A stretch of DNA of 64,000 nt from Kingdonia uniflora (GCA_014058105.1 JACGCM010000715.1:2418001-2482000); one strand, 5' to 3'. Counted from the stretch's first letter, positions 10,701-20,212 are shown. The notes: generated from the sequence alone by a model not told the origin. Numbers and translations are program-made.

Positions 10701-12141
10701 TAACCATAACCAATGAAGTGGTTTTGTGTTAGCTATTTCATTTCGTTGCTTTGTGAGGTATACTTCAGTGTTCATAACATTGTTTGTTTTCCATAAAAAA
10801 GAGGAGAAACTTCATCATTTAGCAATTCATTCTTTCAGAATTTGATGTTTTTCATTGCATTGTGTAGGCTACACCACGTTTACAAGATAGCAAGCGGGTG
10901 ATTTCAGAATTGCCTGATCCAAATTTAAAAGGAAATTTCCCAGAAGAAGAGATGCAAATAATGGCTTATTTGGCAAAGGAGTGTCTTCTGTTGGATCCTG
11001 ATTCTAGGCCAACCATGAGTGAGGTTGTTCAAATCCTTTCGAGCATCGCAACTGAGAAATCTAAGAGGCGGAACTTTCGTGCAACATTTTTTCAGGTAAT
11101 TTAAATATGCACTTTTAGCCTTTCCATAGAGTTTAAAACAATTTTGTTACAGTTTTAACCTCATGTACGTATTATTATTATTGCGATGGAATATTTTTCT
11201 TCCAACATATAGTATTATTATGGACGTAAGGCTTTTATTATTACTTATCAATGCTTGTAACAATTCTCCTAATGGTGATCCTCCCTGAATATGTTCCCAA
11301 TTGTTGTGAATAGGTGGCGCCCCAACCCCAGACGCCCAACCACAAACATTGGCTGAATGTGACTGTCATACTACCAGGACCAAAATACAGTTACTGCGAC
11401 CTAAAACAAAGCAAATCTTAAGAAACCTCCAAAAAAAAAAAAAAAGTGTAATCATGTGTATAAATTAAATGCACCCCTCTAAAAACATCGTACTGCACTA
11501 GCAGTATTTCACTGGAGACTTCAATTTTCCAAAACTTTCCTCCCAATTGTTACTTATATTGAAGAAACCACATATATAAGAATGTCAACTTAGCTTATTT
11601 CTCTTTATTTTTGGATTAGATGAAGTGTCTACGCAAATATGGCATACCTGTGCATATCTGATTCTTCCTGTGAGATGTAATTTGCTTCCATCACAAAAAG
11701 CTTAGCTTCACTTTTCTATTTGTGTATGTTAATATCAGTGCGACTTGCCACTGATAGAACTATAATAGAATCTAGAAAACATTTTTTCTTAAGTTTGTCT
11801 GTACTGTTATGCAGAACTCATCCAGTTTTAGCGCAAAAAGCGTGGCAGATGTAGAGAAATGTAGAAAACAAGGTGCATGTCTCATTGATGCAGAGGAACT
11901 TATGCGAACCACATCTAATGGATGGTCTGTTCGGCGTTCTTTGCCATTAACGATAGATCGCAATCTATGTGTAGAAGACAATAGTAAAGATGGAGACGCC
12001 GTTCTCTCAGCTGACTATATGGACAGACTAATACTCTTAACTTCAAAAGCTAGAAGTTGGCGTGCGCCTGACGAAGAGATAGTAGACCTAACAGAACCCC
12101 GACTTGAAACATTCTGGCAAGCAAATGTTCAGTCACTGTAA
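1752..12141 (+). CDS. NCRK: NCRK-type receptor-like Ser/Thr kinase gene (8 visible exons)
   Basis: This is a membrane receptor-like kinase of the plant NCRK type (N-terminal Cys-rich kinase). The predicted order is a secreted Cys-rich domain in two exons (WTCLCA then [11 protein letters not shown] then CNC), one membrane segment ([19 protein letters not shown]) and a cytoplasmic kinase. Kinase landmarks are the Gly loop [14 protein letters not shown] with the ATP-binding Lys, [14 protein letters not shown] in place of DFG, and APE. All eight exons have GT-AG borders and the codon phases join without error, giving about 618 residues. The signal-peptide exon lies to the left of the window or is not recognised. 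A 5.1 kb retrotransposon sits in the intron before exon 7, yet no coding base is lost. Substrate and ligand are not shown by the sequence. The NCRK assignment rests on remembered similarity across the kinase and the C-terminal VDLTEPR motif. Confidence 0.88.
2655..2777 (+). CDS. NCRK: NCRK exon 2 of visible set: second Cys-rich segment
   Basis: Acceptor TTTTAG, donor GTAAGT. It encodes [15 protein letters not shown] and then CFTACNCTT. The Cys pattern echoes the previous exon (WTCLCA then CxC), which suggests an internally repeated ectodomain. Phase joins cleanly on both sides. Confidence 0.85.
3142..3371 (+). repeat. 115 bp tandem duplication spanning an NCRK splice acceptor
   Basis: Two adjacent 115 bp copies (3142-3256 and 3257-3371) match almost perfectly. 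Each contains TATTCATGCAG followed by about 8 bases of the exon start. The inner copy carries the working acceptor; the outer copy is a decoy acceptor 115 bp upstream. Confidence 0.9.
3364..3642 (+). CDS. NCRK: NCRK exon 3 of visible set: transmembrane segment
   Basis: Acceptor CATGCAG, donor GTAAAC. It encodes a basic stretch ([12 protein letters not shown]), a hydrophobic helix of about 22 residues, then YRRDKC, fitting a single-pass type I receptor. A Ser-rich juxtamembrane region follows. Confidence 0.88.
4019..4260 (+). CDS. NCRK: NCRK exon 4 of visible set: kinase N-lobe
   Basis: Acceptor TTTTGCAG, donor GTGCTT after SEFLTE. It carries [17 protein letters not shown], the Gly-rich loop [11 protein letters not shown] and [11 protein letters not shown]. 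Confidence 0.9.
4362..4661 (+). CDS. NCRK: NCRK exon 5 of visible set: kinase catalytic loop
   Basis: Acceptor TTTTCAG, donor GTAAGT. It encodes [19 protein letters not shown], the hinge [15 protein letters not shown] and the catalytic loop [13 protein letters not shown]. Confidence 0.92.
4733..4769. repeat. (AT)n microsatellite in NCRK intron
   Basis: An uninterrupted AT dinucleotide run of about 36 bases in the intron after the catalytic-loop exon. A shorter TA run lies at about 4987-5002. Confidence 0.95.
5291..5527 (+). CDS. NCRK: NCRK exon 6 of visible set: activation segment
   Basis: Acceptor TGTGCAG, donor GTAATT after ESLVIW. It contains [14 protein letters not shown] with DLG replacing [14 protein letters not shown], and [17 protein letters not shown]. 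The donor lies 8 bp before the retrotransposon insertion. Confidence 0.9.
5536..5759 (-). repeat. G1 3' LTR (left)
   Basis: Pairs with 10450-10672 at about 94% identity by eye. In element orientation it starts TGATGTAGCACATCC and ends GTTTACACT. The exact ends are uncertain by one or two bases. Confidence 0.88.
5741..5921 (-). pseudogene. G1 chromodomain, C-terminus of pol
   Basis: The reading frame contains [18 protein letters not shown], the core of a chromodomain, followed by an acidic and basic tail that ends inside the LTR. This places G1 among chromoviruses. The domain is cut off from the integrase by the MITE, whose TTA target lies just upstream. Confidence 0.78.
5922..6401. mobile_element. 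Harbinger/Tourist-like MITE inside G1
   Basis: The element spans 5925-6398 (474 bp). It has 23 bp inverted ends, GAGCATCTCCTAAAGTGCCT on the left with the complement on the right, and a TTA duplicated on each side, the signature of PIF/Harbinger elements. No protein is encoded. The inside holds several GGCGCCCA / GGACGCCC motifs, A/T tracts and a strong hairpin. A transposase supplied elsewhere would be required for movement. It is the innermost layer of a three-level nest. Confidence 0.9.
6245..6302. repeat. 25 bp hairpin inside MITE
   Basis: AAAAAGCAAGGTTGAGTCTT and its continuation pair perfectly with the downstream arm over 25 bp around an 8-base loop (CCAAGACT). If transcribed from either strand it would form a compact stem-loop. 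Confidence 0.9.
6402..7306 (-). pseudogene. G1 integrase catalytic core and C-terminal region
   Basis: Integrase inserts retroelement DNA into the chromosome. The core reads [20 protein letters not shown], then [11 protein letters not shown] with the first catalytic Asp, [12 protein letters not shown] with the second, and [16 protein letters not shown] with the Glu. The [18 protein letters not shown] block further downstream is typical of the gypsy integrase C-terminus. Stops and frameshifts separate the blocks at about 6871, 6680 and 6420. A MITE separates this region from the chromodomain. Confidence 0.88.
7307..8177 (-). pseudogene. G1 RNase H and integrase zinc region, degenerate
   Basis: This segment joins reverse transcriptase to integrase and should hold RNase H and the H2C2 zinc finger. 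The minus strand gives only short pieces with many frame breaks. A duplicated TGTGTGTACC at about 8070-8090 is one source of frame disruption. Plus-strand frames here are antisense shadows. Confidence 0.6.
8178..8945 (-). pseudogene. G1 reverse transcriptase with defective active site
   Basis: Clear gypsy reverse transcriptase blocks: [48 protein letters not shown], and after the active site [20 protein letters not shown]. The active site reads [11 protein letters not shown] where the family has a double Asp, so one Asp codon has been lost without shifting the frame. That Asp binds the catalytic metal, so the enzyme should be dead even though about 255 codons remain open. Confidence 0.92.
9075..10406 (-). 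pseudogene. G1 short gag leader and retropepsin-like protease
   Basis: I start this at [19 protein letters not shown], because an earlier in-frame Met lies within the LTR and primer-site region. The first 300 or so residues are rich in Pro, Thr and Ser and show neither the retrotransposon gag core nor a CCHC zinc knuckle, so much of gag seems to be missing. The C-terminal third looks like an aspartic protease: [19 protein letters not shown], then [15 protein letters not shown] and [20 protein letters not shown]. The active-site Asp is replaced by Asn (NCGST for DxGST). The frame is otherwise open. Confidence 0.75.
10435..10445 (-). promoter_or_regulatory. G1 primer binding site (initiator Met tRNA)
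   Basis: On the minus strand TGGTATCAGAG follows the 5' LTR after a short spacer and matches the 3' end of initiator tRNA-Met. It fixes the element's orientation. Confidence 0.88.
10450..10672 (-). repeat. G1 5' LTR (right)
   Basis: Right-hand LTR, followed on the minus strand by the primer binding site and on the plus strand by AATTAT, which matches the left flank. Confidence 0.88.
10868..11095 (+). CDS. NCRK: NCRK exon 7 of visible set: kinase C-lobe
   Basis: Acceptor TTGTGTAG, donor GTAATT. It continues in frame from ESLVIW with [20 protein letters not shown] and ends the kinase with [20 protein letters not shown]. The exon lies beyond the G1 insertion, so the preceding intron is 5.3 kb. 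Confidence 0.9.
11096..11814. other. NCRK: NCRK last intron
   Basis: A 719 bp intron. It contains a G/C-rich patch at about 11311-11341 (GGCGCC and GACGCCC words like those in the nearby MITE) and an A-run. No gene is seen. Confidence 0.7.
11815..12141 (+). CDS. NCRK: NCRK exon 8 of visible set: C-terminal tail
   Basis: Acceptor TTATGCAG; the frame runs to a TAA stop. It encodes a Ser-rich tail after the kinase that ends in [20 protein letters not shown]. The VDLTEPR block is a memorable feature of NCRK tails. Confidence 0.88.
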   Translation, partial: NSSSFSAKSVADVEKCRKQGACLIDAEELMRTTSNGWSVRRSLPLTIDRNLCVEDNSKDGDAVLSADYMDRLILLTSKARSWRAPDEEIVDLTEPRLETFWQANVQSL

Positions 12142-12626
12142 ACCACCCCAAGAAATTCATACCACAAATGTAAAGCAGGGGGGTTTCTGTTATTTCACAG
12201 GGTGTTTTTTTGATTCAAGTGTAAAAAATTGTGAGTATTACCTACGTTCCGAGGTCTTACATTTGAATGTACAGAGTACACTATTTTCGTAGATATTGCA
12301 ATTGATAGGTCCATGCAGACTCTATAAAAAGAAAAAACGTGTTCTGTCCCATTAAGCTGTAGTAACAAAATTCATATCATTCTAAGTTTCTAACTACTAT
12401 AACTACTCCATCCATGTGCATGAAAATAGCTTAGAGATCTAACGAATCCATCCGAGTTTCAAAAGAAAGATTACAAGCTATCTAGATATATCACCCATTT
12501 ACCATTTTAGTGTCATGGTGATAACAAAACAAGTTCTCCTAATCAACCTTCTTCTTTATCATCTTTATTTCTCTTCCTCCATGTTAGGATTCGGTTTGTT
12601 ATCTCCATCCATTTTAGGGCAACCTA
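12142..12626. other. 3' flank of NCRK
   Basis: No coding sequence. It probably holds the 3' UTR; no single polyadenylation signal stands out. The G2 element begins 485 bp past the stop codon. Confidence 0.5.
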
Positions 12627-12957
12627 TGATGTGAACTATGAGCACAGAAACTAGATTCGTATATGTTACACCAAAATTTGAAGTTAGATCTCTACTAACT
12701 TGAACAAAAGAGAAACTCAACTCTTTCAAAAGTAATTAACTTTACTAAAATTACTAATCAAACATTATACCACCCTCTTCCTTTATAACCTAGTTTACTA
12801 GGAACACTTCTACTCTAACTCCCCTAATCAATCCAATTAAGAAACTCTGACTGAAACTAAACCCTAGAACAACTCCAACAGAGTAAATACAAACATAAGC
12901 TAAAATAGAGACCAAGAGTTGGTTGTGGTAAATGATCCATAGGCACATGCCACGTCA
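12627..12957 (-). repeat. G2 3' LTR (left)
   Basis: Pairs with 14505-14833; shared blocks include AGATCTCTACTAACTTGAAC and AACATAAGCTAAAATAGAGA. Confidence 0.85.
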
Positions 12958-13488
12958 AACCCTTTGTCTTCAGAAGATTTTGACCATGAAATATGTACGA
13001 TTGAACTCTTATGAAAATCTTGAAGTTTTCCGTGGAATTTTCCATACCCTGCCATTGTAACCGAGAACGGGGGTACGATGTCGTTACCGACATCCCTACG
13101 TCCATTGACGTCTAAAATTAAAAACTGAAAAAATGCTGTGGTCCGCTCCTCAAAACCTGCTACGAAGCTTTCCCAAAACGGATTAACATATAGAAATAAT
13201 TCTTCACCAAGGGTCATCATCTCCCTCATACATGATCAAAGATTGGGATGCCTCGGACTGTAATATACGCGAACAGAACTGTTGGACGAGGCTGATCTGT
13301 ATCTTGTGATTCGTATGTGTCTCTAGAATCCACTGTTGTGTGGCATGGTGATTGGTAGCTACTGCTGGAACGGTTGTGCTAGCAATGGCCGACTCGTCTC
13401 AAGTTTGAACTGCTGGAAGGGTTTTAGTTGATGTGCATGTTGGACCACATCATTTGTCATTTGTTTGATTTGAATTACTAATGACATG

Positions 13489-14456
13489 TCACATAGTATG
13501 CCCCAAGGCATGCTCATGAGTGCCAGGAAGTCGGCATGTCTTGGCATGCCCTAAGGCATGCCCAGAAGATGTAACAACTTCTAAACAAAACTTCTGCTGA
13601 CGTTGCATTATTGTAGGACTGGCTATTTGGGTGTTAAATGGAGTTGGTGTAGATGTGAGTAGGGGATCACCCATCCTTCTTTCTCCCCCACGACCTGTTT
13701 CAATCTTCCTCACGAAATCTTTGAAGATTTTGATTTCGTCCCTTTTACCGGCCAGAGCTCCAATCTTGGATGCCCACTGGACTACGTTAAGAGGTCTAGT
13801 GAGTCCTTTCTCAAGGTTTGCCACTCTCTTCGTGAATGTCTCTCTCGGTAAACGCCTCAGATCAAATGGGTTCACCACTCCGGTAAGCGAGACAATTAGT
13901 GGACTGGTTTGGTGGAGTTGTCGAATCGTTTGATGCATTGTTGTTAGTGTTGGCATTGACACCGTTGTTATTGGTACCGTCGGTCGTAATGCCGCAGCTT
14001 GCGTCGTTGGTCTCACTATCGGCGGTGGTAGGTCATTGACTGGACCTTCAAAGACGGTCGACGTCTCCTTGCTTGCCGTATCAAACATCAGGGTTCTTCT
14101 CAATATTATTGGTGATTGGGGGATGTGTTCAGATGGCGTCTTGGTATGTGGTTGGTCGGTGTGTGCAGTGGCCGGACCTATTCCCTTAGCCCTTATCTCA
14201 TTTTCATCAACATCACAAGCATCGGCATCGATAAAGAGACTTGCAAACGGGTTGCTAAGTTCGTCGCTCCTCGCGGCGACGCTTCCCTCACGAGAGGGGT
14301 GTTCTAGTATGCCCAGCGCATGTGAGGGTGGGTAGGGGGGGGGGGGGGGAAGGCTCCCGCACCCAAAGCCTCAATAAGCTTATCGAGTCTATCTATTAAT
14401 TTTGTTACATCTTGAGCGAGTATAAATTTCTTTGTCGCGGGTTTTCTACGAGGCAT
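13489..14456 (-). pseudogene. G2 gag-like reading frame
   Basis: The likely start is MPRRKPATKKFILAQDVTKL just inside the primer site, followed by a short helix-like stretch (IDRLDKLIEALGAGAF). A run of G at about 14335-14349 probably slipped and broke the frame. Downstream an open stretch of about 200 codons includes RVANLEKGLTRPLNVVQWA and KIFKDFVRKIETGRGGE. It is Pro/Thr-rich at first and basic later. I infer gag from its position only; no zinc knuckle is visible. Confidence 0.5.
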
Positions 14457-14489
14457 CTTGAAACTTGCTACAACAGGGATGTAAACACG

Positions 14490-14501
14490 GCTCTGATGCC
14501 A
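14490..14501 (-). promoter_or_regulatory. G2 primer binding site
   Basis: The minus strand reads TGGCATCAGAGC three bases from the LTR, a one-base variant of the initiator-Met tRNA match TGGTATCAGAGC. Confidence 0.8.
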
Positions 14502-14504
14502 ATT

Positions 14505-14833
14505 TGATGTGAACTACAAATACGGAAGCTAGATTTTTATATGTTACACAAAAATTTGAACTTAGATCTCTACTAACTTGAACAAGAGAGAAACTCAACT
14601 CTTTCAAAAGAAATTAACTTTACTAAAATTATTAATCAAACAGTACACCACCCTATCCCTTTATAGCGTAGTTTCCTAGGAGCATTCCTGCTATAACTCC
14701 CCTAACTAATCAAATTAGGAAACTGACTGAAATTAAACCCTAGAACCAACTCCAACAGAATAAATAAAAACATAAGCTAAAATAGAGACCAAGATTTGGT
14801 GAGGTAAACGATTCATAGGCACGTGGCACGCCA
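14505..14833 (-). repeat. G2 5' LTR (right)
   Basis: Right-hand copy of the LTR, next to the primer binding site on its inner side. Confidence 0.85.
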
Positions 14834-15138
14834 TATTTATTCTAGAAGCAACATACCAGTAGTATTTTGCTTATAAAATAACCAAATGGAGCGTTTTCGT
14901 GATTCACAAATATAAAAACAAAAAATATTACACTTAAATCGACTATCCCATCAGGCTGCCCCCAAGCCAAACTCAAATCACCTTCTCCCTCATCTTTCTC
15001 CCTTTTTTTCATGATCTTTTGGTCATTTGCAGCGACAACACCATCCCATCCATGGGTACATTTCCGAAAACAAAAACTTTCTTGGGAAACATTTTTGTTG
15101 AGAGAAAATATTTTTCATTCATATTCCTTTTTTTACAC
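14834..15138. other. Intergenic, between G2 and MULE A
   Basis: AT-rich sequence with no gene or repeat recognised. Short open frames here have no coding character. Confidence 0.5.
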
Positions 15139-16272
15139 AAACATTCATCGAAAATTATGATTTTAAATACTAAAAGATGCAAATTTTCCAAAATCGGACT
15201 CAGGGAACAATAAATTATAAAATAGATACTGGCAAGAGGAAATTATAATTATGTCCCTACTAAAATTTCTATATTACAGTAGTTAACCACCTATTTTTTG
15301 CAGACACGTGGGCTCCACAAGTACGAATTTCACTTTCGAAATAATAATAAAATGTTCGAATCATTTTAAAATAATATATCACGTCACGTGTCCAAAATTA
15401 ATTTTTCACACATGTCATTATCGTTTGTTCATAAAACTATGTCATTTCATAAAATTGTCATTTGTTCATAAAACTTTGTCATTTATTTTATCAGAACTTT
15501 GTCATTTGTTAAGAAATCTTTGTCATTTGTTTTCCCAGAACTTTGTCATTTGTTTAAAAATTTGTCATTTATTTTACCAAAACTTTGTCATTTGTTCAGA
15601 AAAATGTCACCACAAGTACGAATTTCACTTCCAACATAATAAAAAATATTTGAATCATTTAAAATTAAAATAATATATCACGTCACATGTCCAAATTTAA
15701 TTCTTCAATGTACACATGTCATTACCATTTGTTTAGAAAACTTTGTCATTTGTTTAGAAATCTTTGCCATTTGTTTTACCAGAACTTTGTCATTTGTTTA
15801 AAAAACTTTGACATTTGTTCATAAAAATGTCACCACAAGTACGAATTTCACTTCCAAAATAATAAGAAAATATTCAAATCATTTAAAAATAATATATCAT
15901 GCCATGTGTCCAAATTTAATTCTTCAATGTGCACATGCCATTTTATTACCATTTGTTCAGAAAACTATGTTATTTGTTCATAAAACTTTATCATTTGTTT
16001 TCCTAGAACTTTGTTATTTGTTCAGAAATCTAACATTTATTTTTTTAGAATTTTATTATTTTGGGGGAATCTTCCCTCTTGTAACTATAGCTGATTAGAC
16101 TACTCATCAACATTTAATGCACGAGACTAGGGGTGGCAGATAGGGGATAGTAGGTGGGACTAGTTTCTATTTGCTAATTTTAGTATCACTTTTGGAACAG
16201 CCTTGTCGAAGTATTGGTTTTGGAAATATTACATCTTGGAGTATTTAAAATCATAATTTCCAAACATTCATC
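15139..16272. mobile_element. MULE A: 1.1 kb non-autonomous Mutator-like element
   Basis: The element runs 15150-16261, between perfect 11 bp direct repeats AAACATTCATC (15139-15149 and 16262-16272). Both ends read G(A/G)AAATTATGATTTTAAATAC inward. Its left 0.9 kb carries repeated TTTGTCATTTGTT words and resembles the right end of MULE B; its right 180 bp resembles the left end of B. A is therefore a deletion derivative of the B family in reverse orientation. It encodes no protein; the short open frames are products of the repeat. Confidence 0.9.
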
Positions 16273-16460
16273 AACTAGAGCTTCAACTTCAGAAATTAAG
16301 ATTTTAAATACTTGAAGATGCATACTCTTAAAAATCTATACTTTGGCAAGGTTCTTCTAAAATAGAACTAAAATTACCAAATAGATGCTGGTCCCACCTA
16401 CTACGCCCTAGCTGCCACCCCTATTCTCTAACATTAAATGTTGATGAGTAGTCTTATATG
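16095..16460. repeat. Palindrome formed by facing MULE ends
   Basis: The right end of MULE A and the left end of MULE B are inverted copies of about 165-170 bp around a 29 bp spacer. Shared blocks include GACTACTCATCAACATTTAA, AGGGGTGGCAG and AGTAGGTGGGAC with their complements. Confidence 0.88.
16291..16460 (+). repeat. MULE B left terminal inverted repeat
   Basis: It starts AGAAATTAAGATTTTAAATA. The outer 30 bp match the right end at 44842-44871; beyond that it matches the right end of MULE A better than B's own right end. Confidence 0.8.
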
Positions 16461-16861
16461 CTACAGTAATAAGAGGAAAGCTTCAAAAAAAAAATACTAC
16501 CAGCCTTAAAAATCAAAGCTTCTTCTTCTACAAAAAAACTTCTCTTTGAGAATACCTAGAATAGATTCTCATTCTCCTTGATGTACTGTTTGTCTCCTTG
16601 ATCTGCAAAGTCTTCCAACCATCATTGCGCATTCGCTAAAGTCCTCACATAGAGGTCATTGGGGAGAAAAAAATGGTTGTTATCCTAGGGTTATTCTCAT
16701 TGTCAAAAAGCATTGCTCATTCTTTTTGACCGTTGAAGTAAATATCATCTCTAACTTTGTATCCATCATTTCTAACTTTGTATCCGCATAATGATTTATC
16801 CCATTTATCTTAAGAAAAGATGTTATGCAAGATGATATACATTGTATCAATATGTACTTAA

Positions 16862-17345
16862 TCATTTTTTTTGCTACTTTATCATTTGTCTTATGCTACT
16901 TTATCATTTGTCTTCTGCTACTTTATCATTTGTCTTTTGCTACTTTATCATTTGTCTTATGCTACTTTATTATTTTTTCCTTACCATTTTTTTGTGTTAT
17001 TTTTATCATTTGTTTTCTGCTACTTTATCACCAGAATTGTTAATTTATATCATTTGTTTCAGAAATGCCTATCATTTGTTTGAGGGATGCATGGAGTTGA
17101 GGTTTATATCATTTGTCTTCTTCTACTTTATCATTTGTATTGGGTCATTTTTATCATTTTCTTGTGTCATTTTTATCATTTATTTTTTGTAACTTTATCA
17201 CCAAAATTGTTCATCTATATCATTTGTTTCAGGGATGCCTATCATTTGTTTGAGGGATGGAGCTTACCACTTTTTTTGTTCCATTTTTATCATTTGTTTT
17301 ATGCTACTTTATCATTGACATTGTCTATTTATATCATTTGTTTCA
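16862..17345 (+). repeat. Array of TTTATCATTTGTCTT repeats
   Basis: At least a dozen copies of a degenerate word around (C/T)TTTATCATTTGT, often as GCTACTTTATCATTTGTCTT. It lies just inside the left end of MULE B. The overlapping open frames rich in Phe, Tyr and Leu are artefacts of this repeat. Confidence 0.9.
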
Positions 17346-17713
17346 GGGATGGATGGAGTTCAGCTTTATACCATTATTTATTTGGGGTGGGGGGGGGGGA
17401 ATATCGTACCTCCAAAGATGGGATCAATCGTTAGTTATGTTGGAAGAAGTACGAAACTTACCACACTAAGAGCGCACATACATCATATGAAGATTTCGTT
17501 AGGCTCCTTGAAGAAATAAGCAAAATATATCATGAGGACTATAAGTTGTACAACTTCCTCCATAGTTATGCATGCACAATTTCATCAGTTCAGGACTTTA
17601 CCATAATGATCAATATACATAAAAGCAATCCTGGCATACCTTTTCACACATGAATTGTTAATGAGCATAGGGTACCTTCCTAAAACTCCCAGAACTTCGA
17701 TTCAGGTAAAGGG

Positions 17714-20212
17714 TTGTCCACCAAAGATATTAAGATGCTTGAAGTGAGTGGACCTTTGCGTCATAAGTCATTTCCTGATCCTAAACCTGAATATAGGGGT
17801 TACCCTAAAACAAATGACAAAGGGCTTGATCCACGTAGGTTTGGACCTTTAGTGGATGATGTTCTTCAATCAAATGAACCTTTTGAAACTATCCCTACTG
17901 ATGCTCATCTCTCAAATGAACCTAATATTCCTCAATCAAATATTCAACTCTCATATGAACTTGTGTTAACTAATGTTCCTCTTTCAAATGAACCTATGTT
18001 AACTACAGTTCCTCTTTCAATTGAACTTGAACCTATCATTGAAAAAACTTAACCTTCAAGTAAGCACGCAATATTTATCATTTGTAATGAGGGTTTTAAC
18101 ATTTATTAATTATATATTTATCATGCTCATAAGCATTTTTGTCATCTGTTCAGCTGAATTACGATTTGAGTCATAACCCCAATAGATGAAAGGTATCCTG
18201 GATTTCTGGTTTAAATATGCTGCGTACACGGAGGATTTTTATGACTTTAGTAAAAAGTTTAACATTGGTGATCTATATCGAAATAGGATTATAATCAAGA
18301 ATCACATAAGAGCTTATGCAGTTATAAACAAGTTCAATCTCGTACACGTTCTAAGCAACGAATATAAAATCGTAGTACATTGCAAAGGTCTTAATTGTTC
18401 TTGGCGGATTTACGCGACAAGGTTGGTTGGTTCTGCCCTATTTATAGTAAGTACTTATTACTCCGTACATACATACATACATCAGAGTAGAAATTGAGGC
18501 CGGGAATGCATATAAGGCAACATCTAGTAGATGGGTTGCTTCTGTAATCAAGCAAAAGCTAAAAGACCCAAATTATAAAGCTGCAGGAATTATTGAAGAT
18601 ATGCATATTAATCACAATGTTGATGTAACATACAATTTTGCCTGGCTTGCAAAAGAAAAAGCCAACTCTGAGGTAATATCATTTTATTTATCATTTGTTT
18701 GCTCATCACTTGTCATTTGTACAATTATGTTTATCAGTTGATCGAATGCCATTTGTTTGAAGCAATTTGTCATTTGTCCTATGATATTTATTATTTGTTT
18801 GTTCCATAATTTCATTTGATCTAGCATATTTAATTCAGATGCGAGGCATCTTTGAGCACGCATACCAACTACTTACAAGCTACTTTGCGGAAGTGAGGTT
18901 GGTTAACCCAGATTTGGTCTTTAACATACAAACTTCAAGTTGTAAGGATAAAAGGTTCACAATGTGTTTTTGGTATTTTGGTGCTCAAAAAAATACTTAT
19001 AAACTATTGAAACCTGTTGTAGTGATTGACGAAACATTTTTGAAAATGAAATATCGTGGGACTCTACTAACAACCATCCTCATTGACCTTATATTTTTCC
19101 ACTGGCGTTTTTGGTAATAGACTCGAAGACCATCAAAAGTTGAACAACTTCCTAGAGATGTTTGGGTCTAACTTCTACAGTTTTGATACTAGATTTGTCA
19201 TTATCTTTGTAGGAACCCTAGAATTATTAATTATGTACCCAAGGTATTTCCATTTGTTGTCCATACATTTTGTGCCTTCCACATATCGAACAACATAAAA
19301 ACTACCCTCGAAAGCACGATGATCACATTTAGGATGGCAGCAGAGGCTCTAACTAGCATTGATTTTGATAAACACATGAATTCTATCTGAAATACGGATC
19401 CAGTGGGTCTCCAATACATACTAGGTATTCCCTAGGAAACCTGGTCTAATCTATACATTCCAATGAGTAGGTATGTTATCATTCTCTATTGATAAACTTG
19501 TCATTAATTATTACAAGACTAGTCATTATTACTCCTTTGCAGTTATTCTTTTTTAATTTGTCATCATTTCATACTCATTTGTCATTTGTTTGCCATTATT
19601 TCATTATTTCACCTTTGCAATTGTTCTTTTTAAATTTGTCATCATTTCATTCTCATTTGTCATTTGTTTGTCATTATTTGTCATTAGTTCAGATACGGAG
19701 TGGCTTACACTAATCATGTCGAGAGTTGAAATAACGTTATTATGAAAGTAAGAGATCTCCATATCTATGCGTTTATTGAGGAATTACGTAGAATCTATTC
19801 AAAAATATCCTACACGTATAGGGAGGAAGCTGAGAAGAGTCAAGCTCGCTTAATGCTATGGGCTACGGATCACTGTGAGAACAGAAAGCTTGTGGCAGAT
19901 TCACTAACCTGCAGGGTTCGTAAAATATGTTGCCATTTTCATATGGCCAGTTATGGCAGAACCGATTTAGTAAATATTGAAGATGGTACTTGTTCTTGTC
20001 GTTGGTGGAAAACGATGGGGATACCTTGTGAACATGGAGTACGTGCTCTCAATCTTGCAAATGTTGATCCAACTACATGTGTCTATGAGTACTTCACAAG
20101 TGATACATACAAGGCTGTTTATGAACCGAAATGTATTCCCATCAGAGAAATAAAGCAGTGGGAAAATTTTAAAACTAATCCACGTGTTCGTGCTCCTAAA
20201 CCAACAGTCTGA
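17714..20212 (+). pseudogene. MULE B transposase (MuDR/FAR1 type, SWIM zinc finger)
   Basis: This gene would encode the MULE transposase, which cuts and joins the element ends. In order: a leader with repeated LSNEP-like units; a Mutator DNA-binding region (KKFNIGDLYRNRIIIKNHIR, then CKGLNCSWRI); a DDE core with KPVVVIDETFLKMKYRGTLL and an IFPLAFLVID-like second Asp region; a CAFHISNNIK block; and a C-terminal SWIM finger CSCRWWKTMGIPCEHGVRAL. Introns contain the GTCATTTG-type repeats. The frame breaks at a CATA tetranucleotide run near 18467, again near 19085, and one stop lies at about 19728. The family is certain; activity is unlikely. Confidence 0.9.

Larger units (their letters stand above)
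12627..14833 (-). mobile_element. G2: small non-autonomous LTR retrotransposon
   Basis: Two LTRs of about 330 bp flank 1.5 kb. In sense orientation the LTRs run roughly TGACGTGGC to TTCACATCA. A Met-type primer site follows the right LTR, and a purine tract (AAGACAAAGGG) precedes the left one. Only a gag-like frame is present, with no protease, polymerase or integrase, so it would depend on another element. The LTR copies are clearly diverged. I found no convincing target duplication, so the exact ends are uncertain. Confidence 0.82.

Noticed and set aside
12622..14838. Target site duplication for G2
   Set aside because: Flanks ACCTA and TATTT do not match for any reasonable choice of LTR ends.
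15308..17469. Several open frames rich in Phe, Tyr, Leu and Ile
   Set aside because: They are translations of the GTCATTTG/TTTATC repeats in more than one frame, with no domain.
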